The notes under the pieces were generated by a model. The model did not search any database, was not told the origin of the DNA, and worked only from the letters and a program-made list of their open reading frames with translations. The position numbers and the translations under genes were made by a program. Of a stretch of 41,896 nt of DNA, positions 1 to 7,801 are shown piece after piece (positions within the stretch are counted from its first letter, which is position 1; each line of letters starts with the position of its first letter). Origin of the DNA: an uncultured Sutterella sp. (lineage in GTDB: Bacteria > Pseudomonadota > Gammaproteobacteria > Burkholderiales > Burkholderiaceae_F); assembly GCA_900546995.1 (NCBI GenBank), contig URFF01000005.1:1-41896 (forward strand). Reading direction: 5' to 3'.

Positions 1-498
1 TCCACATGTTGCCACAAGTCCAAAAAATACAAAGACGGCTATTTCACCGTAAGGGGTATAGGCGATAGGTTTAGGACCACCCATATACATATACGCCGCA
101 GCTATGGAAAACAGCGTAATAAGAAGAAACACCCATTGTGTAATGTAAATAAAATAAATCGTAATCAAAAGAGCAAACACAGCTAAAAGCCGAATTCCCC
201 ATTCAACTTCTCTAACGCTCAGTAATCCTAATGAGGTTGCTCGCGGTAGCCCTTTCCGGTTTCCTCTTTCGGCTTTTCGCTTAGTGTAACCGGCATCATT
301 TTCCATATTGGTAATAGCCTGCATTAATATGGCTAATAACGCCGTTAAAAAGGCCACTAATACATTGATTTTTCCCACATCAGATAGAGTGACTGATAGG
401 GCAGCAATAACAGGAGCAATCGCCACCCCAAACGTTTTGGGGCGTGTTGCAATTAACCATGCTTTGATAGAGTGTGGAGCGATTGTTGAGTTTTGCAC
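1..498 (-). CDS. menA: 1,4-dihydroxy-2-naphthoate polyprenyltransferase MenA, 5' part (runs off the left edge)
   Basis: I translated the minus strand by eye and found 166 open codons from a GTG at 498 to the window edge. An in-frame stop at 516-514 leaves this GTG as the only usable start. MenA is a UbiA-superfamily membrane enzyme that prenylates DHNA in menaquinone synthesis. The sequence shows a TRPKTF motif at residues 18-23, a first hydrophobic segment around 25-60, and an Asn/Asp-rich prenyl-diphosphate site around 64-91 (N64, N67, D68 and a following Arg-rich stretch). More membrane segments follow. The arrangement suits MenA better than UbiA, whose R-x-D-R-P-I-G type start is absent. 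The start lies 2 nt after the DUF493 stop, so it is probably co-transcribed with DUF493 and the dacA-like gene. In many relatives lipB occupies the place after DUF493. Confidence 0.8.
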   Translation of the reverse strand, partial: MQNSTIAPHSIKAWLIATRPKTFGVAIAPVIAALSVTLSDVGKINVLVAFLTALLAILMQAITNMENDAGYTKRKAERGNRKGLPRATSLGLLSVREVEWGIRLLAVFALLITIYFIYITQWVFLLITLFSIAAAYMYMGGPKPIAYTPYGEIAVFVFFGLVATCG

Positions 499-500
499 GA

Positions 501-773
501 CTAGAGCACCACTTTAACCATGGGATGGTGAGTTAATTCCATATACAACGCATCTAACTGTTCACGACTAGACGCCGTAATGACGACATTTAAAGCTAAG
601 TAGCGTCCTTTATTACTTTGACGTTTGGTTATAGAGTGAACATCAAAGGTTGGGTCATGTTTTTTGACAACTTCTGCAATTCTTACCTCAAACTCAGGGT
701 CAGCCAATCCCATAATTTTCAGAGGAAATAAGCAGGGAAATTCTAAAAGTTCTTTTTCAGTCATATGTGTCAT
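501..773 (-). CDS. DUF493 (YbeD-like) protein
   Basis: This 90-residue protein matches the small DUF493/YbeD family by length and pattern: an N-terminal F-P-C-L-F-P-L-K-I-M-G strand, a central H-D-P-T segment, and a C-terminal beta-alpha-beta unit (YLALNVVITASSREQLDALY). The fold resembles ACT/regulatory ferredoxin-like domains. The molecular role is not well established; in many proteobacteria the gene sits between a D-Ala-D-Ala carboxypeptidase gene and lipB. Here it starts 5 nt after the dacA-like stop and ends 2 nt before menA, so it is the middle gene of a minus-strand operon. A second in-frame ATG three codons in is an alternative start. Confidence 0.85.
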   Translation of the reverse strand: MTHMTEKELLEFPCLFPLKIMGLADPEFEVRIAEVVKKHDPTFDVHSITKRQSNKGRYLALNVVITASSREQLDALYMELTHHPMVKVVL

Positions 774-778
774 CTATC

Positions 779-1963
779 TTACTGTAAGCCAAAAATTGCT
801 TTAATGCGTTGCAGCTGACGTCTCCAAAAGTTGGATCTTTGAACGTCATGAAGGGCTATCAAATCACATTTTGTCATTTCTTTTCCATTGAAATTGACGG
901 TTAATGTACCGATTACTTCTCCCTCCTTAATGGGAGCAACAAGGGGATCTAATCGATTAACCTTAACAGAGAATCCTTTTTCTCCTGCTTGAAGAATTGT
1001 ATCTCTAGGTAAGGTCACATAAATATTTTCCTTAACCCCCACTCTGACTTTGGCATGATCACTTACTTCCACAGGAATGCGATCAATGGTCTCCTGAGCG
1101 GAATAAAGTAACAGGGTTTTATAGTTGTCGGATCCCCAATTTATTAAACGCATTGTCTCGTCAGCGTTAAGTTGCGCATTAGGTGAACCCATATTAACCG
1201 CGATCAACTCACGAGAGTAACGAGTTGTGTTTTCAATGTAGTCCCTAGAGTAGAGGGCAACACAATGCCATTGCTGCATGTTTAATTCAGAACTGTGCAT
1301 GCCTTTGATAGAACCCGTCCGCCAAAGTAATGGATTCGTATTTTGGTGCTGTATAACACCATTGCTGATACTGGGAATAGTCCAGAAATCTGTCAGGGTA
1401 GGGAATTCATTAAGTAAAGCGTTAGCCAGAATTTGGGTGTCACGTGCAGAGGAGTATTGCTCTTTATGGTTGGTCCCAATGGGTGAAGTGTAGTGCGTAT
1501 TTTTTAACCCCAATTTTTTTGCATTTTCATTCATTAGGGTGACAAAACGATCAACAGTTTGTGAAACACCTTCAGCCAAGGCAACAGCCGCATCGTTTGC
1601 CCCCATTACAGCAACTGCCTTTTCCAACTCTTCAAATGAATATGATTTGTTGGGTTCTAGGTAAAAGCGAGGAGCATTAAGTGCTGGAATGGATAAAGCA
1701 TCATTATTGACTGTAATTTTTTGCGTTCGTTCTATTTTGTTCTCAAGCAGTGCTTTTTCGGTTGTATAAAGGACCATTAAAAGTACACTATTACCCGGAT
1801 TTTGCCGCATGTCTTCATTATTTGCGGCAAGTACGGTGTTGGTTAGACGGTCAACCAAGATCCAGGATTGCGAGTGTAACGAGGGGGCTTTTGCAGAATA
1901 TGCAACCGCATGAAAAGTTAAAGCAAATACACTAATCAAAATAAAGGCAAACTGTTTTATCAT
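779..1963 (-). CDS. dacA: DacA/PBP5-family protein with altered active-site motifs (probable pseudoenzyme)
   Basis: This 394-residue protein has the full layout of a class C low-molecular-weight penicillin-binding protein: signal peptide (about 1-24), S11 peptidase domain (about 27-265), PBP5 C-terminal beta domain (about 285-375) and an amphipathic C-terminal anchor (WRRQLQRIKAIFGLQ). Active members trim the terminal D-Ala of peptidoglycan stem peptides in the periplasm. The catalytic motifs are not canonical. Aligned on Pro56 and Tyr66, the SxxK site reads N58-S-V-L61, with no lysine. The SxN site reads G121-A-N123. The KTG site reads K220-G-M222. The frame is intact and the non-catalytic parts are well kept, so this looks like a retained non-catalytic homologue, not a decaying gene. 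It is the first gene of the run dacA-DUF493-menA. The family call is firm; the lack of activity is inferred. Confidence 0.85.
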   Translation of the reverse strand: MIKQFAFILISVFALTFHAVAYSAKAPSLHSQSWILVDRLTNTVLAANNEDMRQNPGNSVLLMVLYTTEKALLENKIERTQKITVNNDALSIPALNAPRFYLEPNKSYSFEELEKAVAVMGANDAAVALAEGVSQTVDRFVTLMNENAKKLGLKNTHYTSPIGTNHKEQYSSARDTQILANALLNEFPTLTDFWTIPSISNGVIQHQNTNPLLWRTGSIKGMHSSELNMQQWHCVALYSRDYIENTTRYSRELIAVNMGSPNAQLNADETMRLINWGSDNYKTLLLYSAQETIDRIPVEVSDHAKVRVGVKENIYVTLPRDTILQAGEKGFSVKVNRLDPLVAPIKEGEVIGTLTVNFNGKEMTKCDLIALHDVQRSNFWRRQLQRIKAIFGLQ

Positions 1964-2072
1964 TCTTGGATTTATTGGATTGGAAGACTCGTAGAACCGT
2001 TATTTTATATAACTTACCGAATTTTAATAGGAATTTACGCGTCTAAGTGATTCTGATTTATTTAAAAGTAAG

Positions 2073-2100
2073 TTGACTATGCATTTGAATAGTTAAAAAT
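2073..2100 (+). promoter_or_regulatory. Putative sigma-70 promoter of birA-coaX-SPOR
   Basis: A TTGACT hexamer (2073-2078) is followed 16 nt later by AAAAAT (2095-2100). The predicted transcript would start about 10 nt before the birA ATG at 2118, just ahead of the GGGGAAG ribosome-binding site. The -35 match is good and the -10 match is weak. The divergent dacA-like gene has a TATAAAAT-like -10 candidate on the other strand near 2003-2010. This is pattern reading only. Confidence 0.3.
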
Positions 2101-2117
2101 CACTTTTGGGGAAGTAC

Positions 2118-2903
2118 ATGTCATCGAAATTGGATGTTGCCCACTCTTTTGTAGACTACCCAGCAAATTGGCACGTTGAATGTGTCAGTGAGATTGATTC
2201 AACGAATTTAGCATTATTAAGAAAAGTACGGCAAGGCGTGCAAAATCAAATCGATGTTCTGCAAGCAGATTGCCAAACCATGGGTAGAGGGACTCGTGGG
2301 AAAAAGTGGTTTGCCGTAGATTCGGCATTGACTTTTTCTGTTGCGGTTCCGGTTAAGGAAAACTTGGATTGTTATACGGCATTACCTTTAGTTGTGGGAT
2401 ACTACGTCGTTAAAACACTACGCAACAATCAAATTCCAGCTCAATTGAAGTGGCCTAATGATGTTTTGTTACATGAGCGTAAATTGGCCGGTATTTTGGT
2501 TGAAACGACAAAAGATGCTTCAGGACATTGGGTTTTTGTGATTGGTGTGGGACTAAATTTGAAAGTCGATAACGCCTCTTTTGAGGCCGATTATGGTGTC
2601 GCTGGAGTTGGCGAGGTTCCAGGGAGTTCTTTAGATAAATATTTTTGGCTAAAAAAACTTTCCCGAGCAATTGTTGATGCTGTTGCAGATCGTAAAAGCA
2701 ATGGCCTGTCTTCTATCCAAGAAGCTTGGGATAAAATTTCAGCTTACAAGAACGATTGGGTAGAGATTACATATGAAGATGGTACTGTCTGTAGCGCTCA
2801 AATTCTTGGTATAGATGAACAAGGTTGTTTGCTTGTCAATCAAAATGGGCATGTCAATAAGTTAATGTCCGGTATGGTAAAAATCAGAAAGAGGTTGATG
2901 TGA
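2118..2903 (+). CDS. birA: Biotin--[acetyl-CoA carboxylase] ligase, catalytic domain only
   Basis: BirA forms biotinyl-5'-AMP and transfers biotin to the BCCP subunit of acetyl-CoA carboxylase. Visible motifs are E-I-D-S-T-N near the N-terminus, the biotin-binding loop M-G-R-G-T-R-G-K-K-W around residues 55-64, and L-K-W-P-N-D-V followed by K-L-A-G-I-L-V-E. A C-terminal BPL_C-like SH3 domain ends the protein. There is no N-terminal helix-turn-helix, so it is a class I ligase without the E. coli-type repressor function. I chose ATG 2118 because GGGGAAG lies just upstream; an in-frame TTG at 2106 would add four codons. It overlaps coaX by 4 nt (GTGA). Confidence 0.9.
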   Translation: MSSKLDVAHSFVDYPANWHVECVSEIDSTNLALLRKVRQGVQNQIDVLQADCQTMGRGTRGKKWFAVDSALTFSVAVPVKENLDCYTALPLVVGYYVVKTLRNNQIPAQLKWPNDVLLHERKLAGILVETTKDASGHWVFVIGVGLNLKVDNASFEADYGVAGVGEVPGSSLDKYFWLKKLSRAIVDAVADRKSNGLSSIQEAWDKISAYKNDWVEITYEDGTVCSAQILGIDEQGCLLVNQNGHVNKLMSGMVKIRKRLM

Positions 2904-3673
2904 ATCTTTTATTTGATCTTGGTAACACTGCGTTAAAGTGGGCCTATCTATCAGATCCGGAGTCACCGCATACATTGGTTCACTCCGGAGCTCATCATGT
3001 CAGTGAAAAAATGGTTTCCATGCTGGAGGGGATGCCGTGTGGTGAGGTTTTCGGTTGTTCCGTTGCCTCTCGCGATCTCAGATTATCATTAACCCGAGCT
3101 GTTCAAGCAAAGGGTTTTTCTCTTCACTGGTTACACGCTCAAGACAGATACGAGGGACATTTCAGTTTAATTAACCGCTATACCACCCCATCTCAGCTGG
3201 GGGCTGATCGATGGTATGCGGCTTTAGGGGCTACAAGTTTTCTACCTAATCAGGCGTTACTGGTTGTCCATGTCGGAACGGCAACGACGGTGGATTCTGT
3301 TTATCCTATTGATGACAATGTTATGGTGTTTGCAGGAGGGCGTATCGCTCCGGGGGTGGTGTTGATGCGAGACAGTCTTGTAACTGGTACGGCAACCCTG
3401 CCTAAGGCAGACGGCGAGTATCGAGAAATGCCTACTGATACGATGACAGCTATTGTTACTGGAATTATTGATTGTCAACTTGGCCTGATTGAACGGGGAA
3501 TGAGAACATTGCAAAAAATGGGATTTGAACCAAGACTGGTCTTGGCTGGTGGTGCGGCAGCGCGTTTTGCACCCTATTTAATGAAGGAATTTCCCGAAAG
3601 CATTCTTAAACATAATCTTGTGTTAAGAGGGCTGGCTCTTATTGCGCATCAAGAGGCAGGAAACAAGTCATGA
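2900..3673 (+). CDS. coaX: Type III pantothenate kinase
   Basis: CoaX phosphorylates pantothenate in the first step of coenzyme A synthesis and belongs to the ASKHA fold. The sequence shows the N-terminal phosphate loop D-L-G-N-T-A-L-K-W (6-14), G-A-D-R-W with the catalytic Asp around residue 101, the V-G-T-A-T-T-V-D motif, and G-G-R-I-A-P-G near 150. Length (257) is typical. The start is a GTG whose last two bases belong to the birA TGA, and the stop overlaps the next ATG (ATGA), so the three genes are translationally coupled. birA-coaX adjacency is common in Betaproteobacteria. Confidence 0.92.
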   Translation: MNLLFDLGNTALKWAYLSDPESPHTLVHSGAHHVSEKMVSMLEGMPCGEVFGCSVASRDLRLSLTRAVQAKGFSLHWLHAQDRYEGHFSLINRYTTPSQLGADRWYAALGATSFLPNQALLVVHVGTATTVDSVYPIDDNVMVFAGGRIAPGVVLMRDSLVTGTATLPKADGEYREMPTDTMTAIVTGIIDCQLGLIERGMRTLQKMGFEPRLVLAGGAAARFAPYLMKEFPESILKHNLVLRGLALIAHQEAGNKS

Positions 3674-4446
3674 GAATTATCGCACTGTGCTTGTTGACAG
3701 TATGTGTTTGTCTGTTTGGTTGGACCTCATTTGAGAGGTGGTTGTTACCTGACACTCAAGTTGAAAAAAGTCACTCTGATGTCTTTCCTAACGCTATACA
3801 AGGTATTTCCCCCATCAAAGATCTGAAGACTTATAAAAGCGAGTTAGAAGAAAAAAGTCAAATAGTGACGATATCCACAAATGAACAGGTGGAGGTTAAG
3901 GATACAAAAACGGAAATGAACTTACCCTCCGACCCTATTCCTAAACCCGAGGGTTTTCAAATGACTAGTGACAAGGGTTCAGGGGAGTGTTTGATATTAC
4001 GTTCTGTTTCATCCAAATCCTTACCAGCTATTAATCGTTCCATTGATTCATCCCGTCTCTTAGAAAAGGTACAGATTCAGACGATTTTTGGTGATGACCA
4101 ATTTGCTGTTTATGTGATTCCATCATCTTCATTTCATGGAGCAGAAATCTTAGCTAAACAAATCCGGCAAAAGGGCTATCCAAAAGCTAAGGCAATTGCT
4201 AATGGTCCGCTGGCTAACTCGGTTCAGCTCGATATCTTTAAAGAAAGGTCTGATGCTTTGGTTTTTATGGAAAAAGCTCAGCTACAGCTAAAAATTCAAG
4301 ATTTGCGAGTTAGCCGTTTAGTTGGTAAAGCGACTGGAAGAGTCCATCTAATTTTTAATAATCTCAGTGCAGAAGAGGCCCAACAGATTAATCGTTTAGC
4401 TAAGCGCCAAAACTACAAAATAGAAAACTGTCCCGCAAGTTTTTAG
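3670..4446 (+). CDS. Membrane-anchored SPOR-like protein
   Basis: This 258-residue protein has one N-terminal membrane segment (about residues 3-20), a low-complexity linker rich in Ser, Lys and Glu (about 30-100), and a C-terminal region (about 140-215) with the SPOR pattern: a V-Y-V-I-P strand, a helix (GAEILAKQIRQKGY), then a second strand and helix ending D-A-L-V-F-M-E-K-A. SPOR domains bind denuded septal peptidoglycan, so a septal, periplasm-facing location is inferred. A SPOR protein directly after coaX is common in Burkholderiales. It overlaps coaX by 4 nt and its last 4 nt overlap the end of the convergent HIT gene. The SPOR match is divergent. Confidence 0.65.
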   Translation: MRIIALCLLTVCVCLFGWTSFERWLLPDTQVEKSHSDVFPNAIQGISPIKDLKTYKSELEEKSQIVTISTNEQVEVKDTKTEMNLPSDPIPKPEGFQMTSDKGSGECLILRSVSSKSLPAINRSIDSSRLLEKVQIQTIFGDDQFAVYVIPSSSFHGAEILAKQIRQKGYPKAKAIANGPLANSVQLDIFKERSDALVFMEKAQLQLKIQDLRVSRLVGKATGRVHLIFNNLSAEEAQQINRLAKRQNYKIENCPASF

Positions 4447-4852
4447 CAAAATTTTTGAGCTAACACCTCGGAAAGTTTTTCATAGAAGTGCTCGGCTAAG
4501 ATTTTTCGATTAGCGGTTTCTGAAGGTAATTTTCGTTGTTGCATACCCCAAATAGACTCCGGGAAATGGGTGTCGTTTTTATATCTTGGGATAATATGCC
4601 AATGTAAATGAGGAACCATATTACCCAGTTGGGCTAAATTGATTTTGGTTGGATGCATTGTTTCTCTCATGGTTTGCTCAATCAGAGAAAGTGCTTGCCA
4701 CATGAGGGTGCGATCTTGTTCACTTAAGTCAGTGACCTCTGCGATATGCTCTTTCCAAATCAGTCGCGTGTAGCCCGGAAAACGTTCATCATTGACTGCA
4801 ATAACAATGCAGTACTCTGATCGTATTTACAGAGTTCACAACTGTTACTCAT
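4443..4852 (-). pseudogene. HIT-family protein, reading frame broken near its N-terminus
   Basis: A strong ribosome-binding site (TAAGGA, complement of 4861-4866) precedes ATG 4852, which opens M-S-N-S-C-E-L-C-K-Y-D with the N-terminal CxxC seen in relatives. That frame stops after about 30 codons. The rest of a HIT protein continues in a different frame from about 4820 down to the stop at 4443: the sequence CIVIAVNDERFPGYTR, then N-L-A-Q-L-G-N-M-V-P-H-L-H-W-H-I-I-P-R, which carries the catalytic histidine triad. In the second frame a TAA lies at 4829-4827, so the two frames cannot be joined by choosing another start. Compared with homologues, a few residues also seem missing at the junction. 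A small deletion or an assembly error are both possible. HIT proteins are nucleotide hydrolases or transferases. Confidence 0.7.
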
Positions 4853-4863
4853 CAAAATTCTCC

Positions 4864-5118
4864 TTAATGGATCGGTCTGTAGTATGAGGTGTTTTTAATA
4901 ACGTCACCGGCAATCAATTCAATATTGCCTGTACCATCTTCAACAATTTTAAAATTCCATTTCTTTCGACCACTGGAGTCCTCTAACCAGACTGCGATCG
5001 GTAGATCTAATTCATCCAAATTAGACTCAATAAAAGATTGTGCTTCCAAGGTTGTGGCGAAATTCTCAACAAATTCGCCATAATCAACAATCACTTCCGT
5101 AACGACATCCCTTCTCAT
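4864..5118 (-). CDS. Small protein of unknown function (84 aa)
   Basis: I do not recognise this protein. It begins M-R-R-D-V-V-T-E-V and is acidic and strand-rich, with no signal peptide or membrane segment. I chose ATG 5118 because AAGAGA lies 6 nt upstream; an in-frame GTG at 5148 would overlap the end of the upstream M20 gene. It sits 10 nt after the M20 peptidase stop and 11 nt before the HIT start, in the same direction, so it is probably co-expressed with them. The alternating pattern and the W-L-E-D-S-S-G-R-K-K-W-N-F turn suggest a small alpha/beta domain. Function cannot be inferred. Confidence 0.7.
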   Translation of the reverse strand: MRRDVVTEVIVDYGEFVENFATTLEAQSFIESNLDELDLPIAVWLEDSSGRKKWNFKIVEDGTGNIELIAGDVIKNTSYYRPIH

Positions 5119-5128
5119 AACAAATCTC

Positions 5129-6544
5129 TTATTGATATTGATTAGCACAATCTTGGATTACTTGTGCTACGGCTGCGGTTAGTTTTTTTGTGTACCCCAT
5201 GTTAAGGAATTCGTTGGGAGCGTGGGCATTGGAATCAATGCCTAAGGCACCTGTGACAACTAGAGTTGTGTGGGGTAAATATTTCTCGAATTCATTAACA
5301 ATCGGAATAGATCCTCCCTGACCGGTGATTGCCAGTGGATTTCCAAAATAATGTTCAGAGGCTTTTGAAAGCGATTCATGCACTCTGGTGGAGAGGGTGG
5401 GTGTGGCCCAGCCTGGTTCAGCAGATATGTTGGTTAGTTTTACATTGCAGTCAAATGGGATCTCTGTGGTTAATAATCGGGTTAAATCATCGACTGCCTG
5501 GGTTAAATTGATTAGAGGAGGCACCCTCATTGAAAGAGTTAACGAAACCTCACCATGAATAATGTTACCGGCATTGTCTGGAGTTGGAAGGCCGCTAAAT
5601 CCTGTTACCGTAAGGGCTGGTTTCCAGGTATTTTGTAATAAAAGTTCTGATGGTTGTGTCGATAATGGGGTAACACCTGCTAGCAGCGGTGCATGATTCC
5701 AAATTTGGTCGCCCAAAATACGGCTAGCATCTCGTAGCTGCTGACGCCGTGAATCATCGATGACTGTGGAACAAGAGGGTATTTTGACCTCGCTCGTCAG
5801 GGGGGTATAAACTCTCGCCAATAAATATTGTGCAATGCCAAATGCATCAGGGACGATGCCAGAGTATGCACCGGAATGAACTCCATGAGACAAGGCTTTG
5901 ACTTGAAGGGTTGCTTTGATGACGCCACGTAAAGATGCAACCGTCCATAATCGCTCGTAATCCGAACATGAGTTATCAAGGATAAAGAACGCCTCAACAG
6001 AACCCAGGCGATTTTGCATGAGGGCAAGGTAATACGGCAGATCTAAAGAGCCACTTTCTTCTTGAGTTTCAAAAATACCAATAATTCTTGGATGGCCACA
6101 ATTTAACTTTTTAAGAGCTGCAACACAAACCCCCATAAGATAAAAACTATATCCGTCATCAGCAGAACCTCGGCCATAAAGACGGTCACCTTCCAATACG
6201 GGAGACCAAGCTCCTAATCCTTCTCTCCAGACTCCAGTTTCGGGTAATTTGTCAAAATGACCATAAAAGGCTATTGCAGCACTGTGTTCTAAATTTTGTG
6301 TTGCCGGAATGTCGACGAACAGACAAGGCGTTTTACCTGGCGAGGTCAACAATTCACAGTGAGCACTTGGAACGAGGTCTTTTAACCATTTCGCAGCCGA
6401 TTCACAGGCCTGCTTAAGAAAGCCGTTTGACTCCCAGTGAGGGTCAAAATCAGTTGACTTCGATGGGATGCGGATAAAATCCATCAGTCCGGGAATACCA
6501 TGTTTATCCCATAGTTCATTAATTGTTTCACTTAGTACAGTCAT
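5129..6544 (-). CDS. M20-family dipeptidase-like metallopeptidase
   Basis: M20 peptidases are two-zinc enzymes that cleave short peptides or acyl-amino acids in the cytoplasm. The ligand set is visible: His and Asp in F-Y-G-H-F-D (around residue 94), the bridging Asp in G-R-G-S-A-D-D-G-Y (about 128), the Glu pair in T-Q-E-E-S-G-S (about 163), Asp in L-D-N-S-C-S-D (about 193), and a late His in N-A-H-A-P-N-E-F (about 443). The dimerisation lid lies between (about 210-390). The length (471) and motif spelling fit the CNDP/DapE-like dipeptidase branch. It begins 2 nt after the rlpA stop, so it belongs to the same transcript. Substrate is unknown. Confidence 0.88.
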   Translation of the reverse strand: MTVLSETINELWDKHGIPGLMDFIRIPSKSTDFDPHWESNGFLKQACESAAKWLKDLVPSAHCELLTSPGKTPCLFVDIPATQNLEHSAAIAFYGHFDKLPETGVWREGLGAWSPVLEGDRLYGRGSADDGYSFYLMGVCVAALKKLNCGHPRIIGIFETQEESGSLDLPYYLALMQNRLGSVEAFFILDNSCSDYERLWTVASLRGVIKATLQVKALSHGVHSGAYSGIVPDAFGIAQYLLARVYTPLTSEVKIPSCSTVIDDSRRQQLRDASRILGDQIWNHAPLLAGVTPLSTQPSELLLQNTWKPALTVTGFSGLPTPDNAGNIIHGEVSLTLSMRVPPLINLTQAVDDLTRLLTTEIPFDCNVKLTNISAEPGWATPTLSTRVHESLSKASEHYFGNPLAITGQGGSIPIVNEFEKYLPHTTLVVTGALGIDSNAHAPNEFLNMGYTKKLTAAVAQVIQDCANQYQ

Positions 6545-6546
6545 TT

Positions 6547-7584
6547 TTAGCGAACCTGGTAGGGAACTAATTTTTTCCCAAGAATATTGCTAAGTTGTTG
6601 GGCTTGTGTTGTGGCAGCATCATTTGAAGTGTACGGCCCAATGAGTACACGGTAATACTGACCATCAAAGTGTACAGTAACCGTTTCAGACAAGTGCTGC
6701 TTTAATGTGCTTGCATAGGAGTTGGCATTGCTGGAAGAACCGAACGCCCCAGCTTGAACGAACCAGTTTGCAACGATACTAGGAGAAACCTCAGTGCTGA
6801 CCATGTTGTTTTGAGCAGCAACAGTCAGGTTAACAGCACCATCGGGCAAGGCAAAGCCAGATGTGCTGGCAGGCTCAACTGTAATTGGTTGAGTGTTGAC
6901 AGTTTGCTGTGTTGGTTGCGTCTTTTGTTTTTGTTGGTTCTTATTGGCAGCTATTGCGATCACACTAGCGATTGCCGCAGCATCTGCAAGTTTTTGAGCA
7001 TCATCTGGCTCAATCAACTTAAGTCGTTTGGAGGAGGTAGGAATTCGACCGGCTTTAATGTCTGCCATACGAATTCTTTCGACCTTAACTCGAGCGGTCC
7101 CTTTATCAACATAACCGAGTTTACTGGCCGCCGCGTACGACAAATCAATGATTCGGTTATCAACAAACGGCCCTCGGTCATTGACGCGCACAATAACACT
7201 TCGGCCGTTAGATAAATTGGTGACCTTTGCGTAGCTAGGTAGTTCCATGGTTTTATGAGCGGCGCTCATTGCATACATATTGTAAATTTCGCCTGTTGAA
7301 GTCTTATTTCCATGAAATTTTTTTCCATACCAAGAGGCTGTACCCACTTGGGTCATTGGTTGGTCACCGGTAATGGGCGTATAGCGTCTTCCATTGATAC
7401 GATAAGGCTTGTTAGCCCCAGAGTGGGGCTTTTCATATCGAGGGACGGCATCGGCCGCGTGACTAAAGGAAAGGGAACCGGAGGGAGGACCATCATTTTT
7501 ATAGTATCCGCCAGAGCCAGTGCAAGCGATTAACATCGCGGTACTTAAACTTAACAAACTTAATAAGAAGAAACGTGTTTTCAT
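6547..7584 (-). CDS. rlpA: RlpA-like lipoprotein: double-psi beta-barrel plus SPOR domain
   Basis: This outer-membrane lipoprotein localises to the septum and acts on naked glycan strands in some species. I started it at ATG 7584 (M-K-T-R-F-F) because a short hydrophobic segment and lipobox L-I-A-C follow directly; ATG 7590 is equally possible and neither has a clear ribosome-binding site. The RlpA barrel (about 80-180) holds T-A-S-W-Y-G, S-A-A-H-K-T and V-R-V-N-D-R-G-P-F. A Gln/Thr-rich linker (about 210-270) leads to a C-terminal SPOR domain starting W-F-V-Q-A-G-A-F (about 275-345). The Asp three residues after the conserved Glu in many homologues (G-E-x-x-D) is Asn here (G-E-I-Y-N). It heads the minus-strand run rlpA-M20-unknown-HIT. 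Confidence 0.9.
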   Translation of the reverse strand: MKTRFFLLSLLSLSTAMLIACTGSGGYYKNDGPPSGSLSFSHAADAVPRYEKPHSGANKPYRINGRRYTPITGDQPMTQVGTASWYGKKFHGNKTSTGEIYNMYAMSAAHKTMELPSYAKVTNLSNGRSVIVRVNDRGPFVDNRIIDLSYAAASKLGYVDKGTARVKVERIRMADIKAGRIPTSSKRLKLIEPDDAQKLADAAAIASVIAIAANKNQQKQKTQPTQQTVNTQPITVEPASTSGFALPDGAVNLTVAAQNNMVSTEVSPSIVANWFVQAGAFGSSSNANSYASTLKQHLSETVTVHFDGQYYRVLIGPYTSNDAATTQAQQLSNILGKKLVPYQVR

Positions 7585-7673
7585 GGTCATCGCGAGCGTG
7601 TTGTAACGTGAGTACCGCTCCTTTTGAGGCGTAAAAACAATAAGCGCACAGTCTATCGTAAGAGACAATTTGG

Positions 7674-7703
7674 ATTATTGAACAACGCATATGAGTTTGC
7701 CAA
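7674..7703 (-). promoter_or_regulatory. Putative sigma-70 promoter of rlpA
   Basis: On the minus strand TTGGCA (7703-7698) and AATAAT (7679-7674) are 18 nt apart, each with five of six consensus bases. Transcription would start near 7667, giving a leader of about 80 nt before rlpA. The -35 hexamer lies inside a small inverted repeat (TGAGTT/AACTCA, 7692-7707). Confidence 0.4.
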
Positions 7704-7750
7704 CTCAAATTGCTTCTTATTGTTAAACCCAAAAACATGATTTTGGATTT

Positions 7751-7777
7751 TTGAAAAGCTAAGAAAATAGCTACAAT
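7751..7777 (+). promoter_or_regulatory. Putative sigma-70 promoter of gatCAB
   Basis: TTGAAA (7751-7756) and TACAAT (7772-7777) each match the consensus at five of six positions, with a slightly short 15-nt spacer. The predicted start near 7784 leaves a leader of about 56 nt before gatC. A terminator-like repeat (CCAAAA/TTTTGG, 7729-7746) lies just upstream and may separate the two divergent transcripts. Confidence 0.4.
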
Positions 7778-7801
7778 TCAAAGGCTAAATTTACCACTAA
7801 A

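Noticed and set aside
6754..7215. A 153-codon plus-strand open frame opposite rlpA
   Set aside because: Antisense to the RlpA barrel and linker; composition is Cys/Asn/Ser-rich without any motif.
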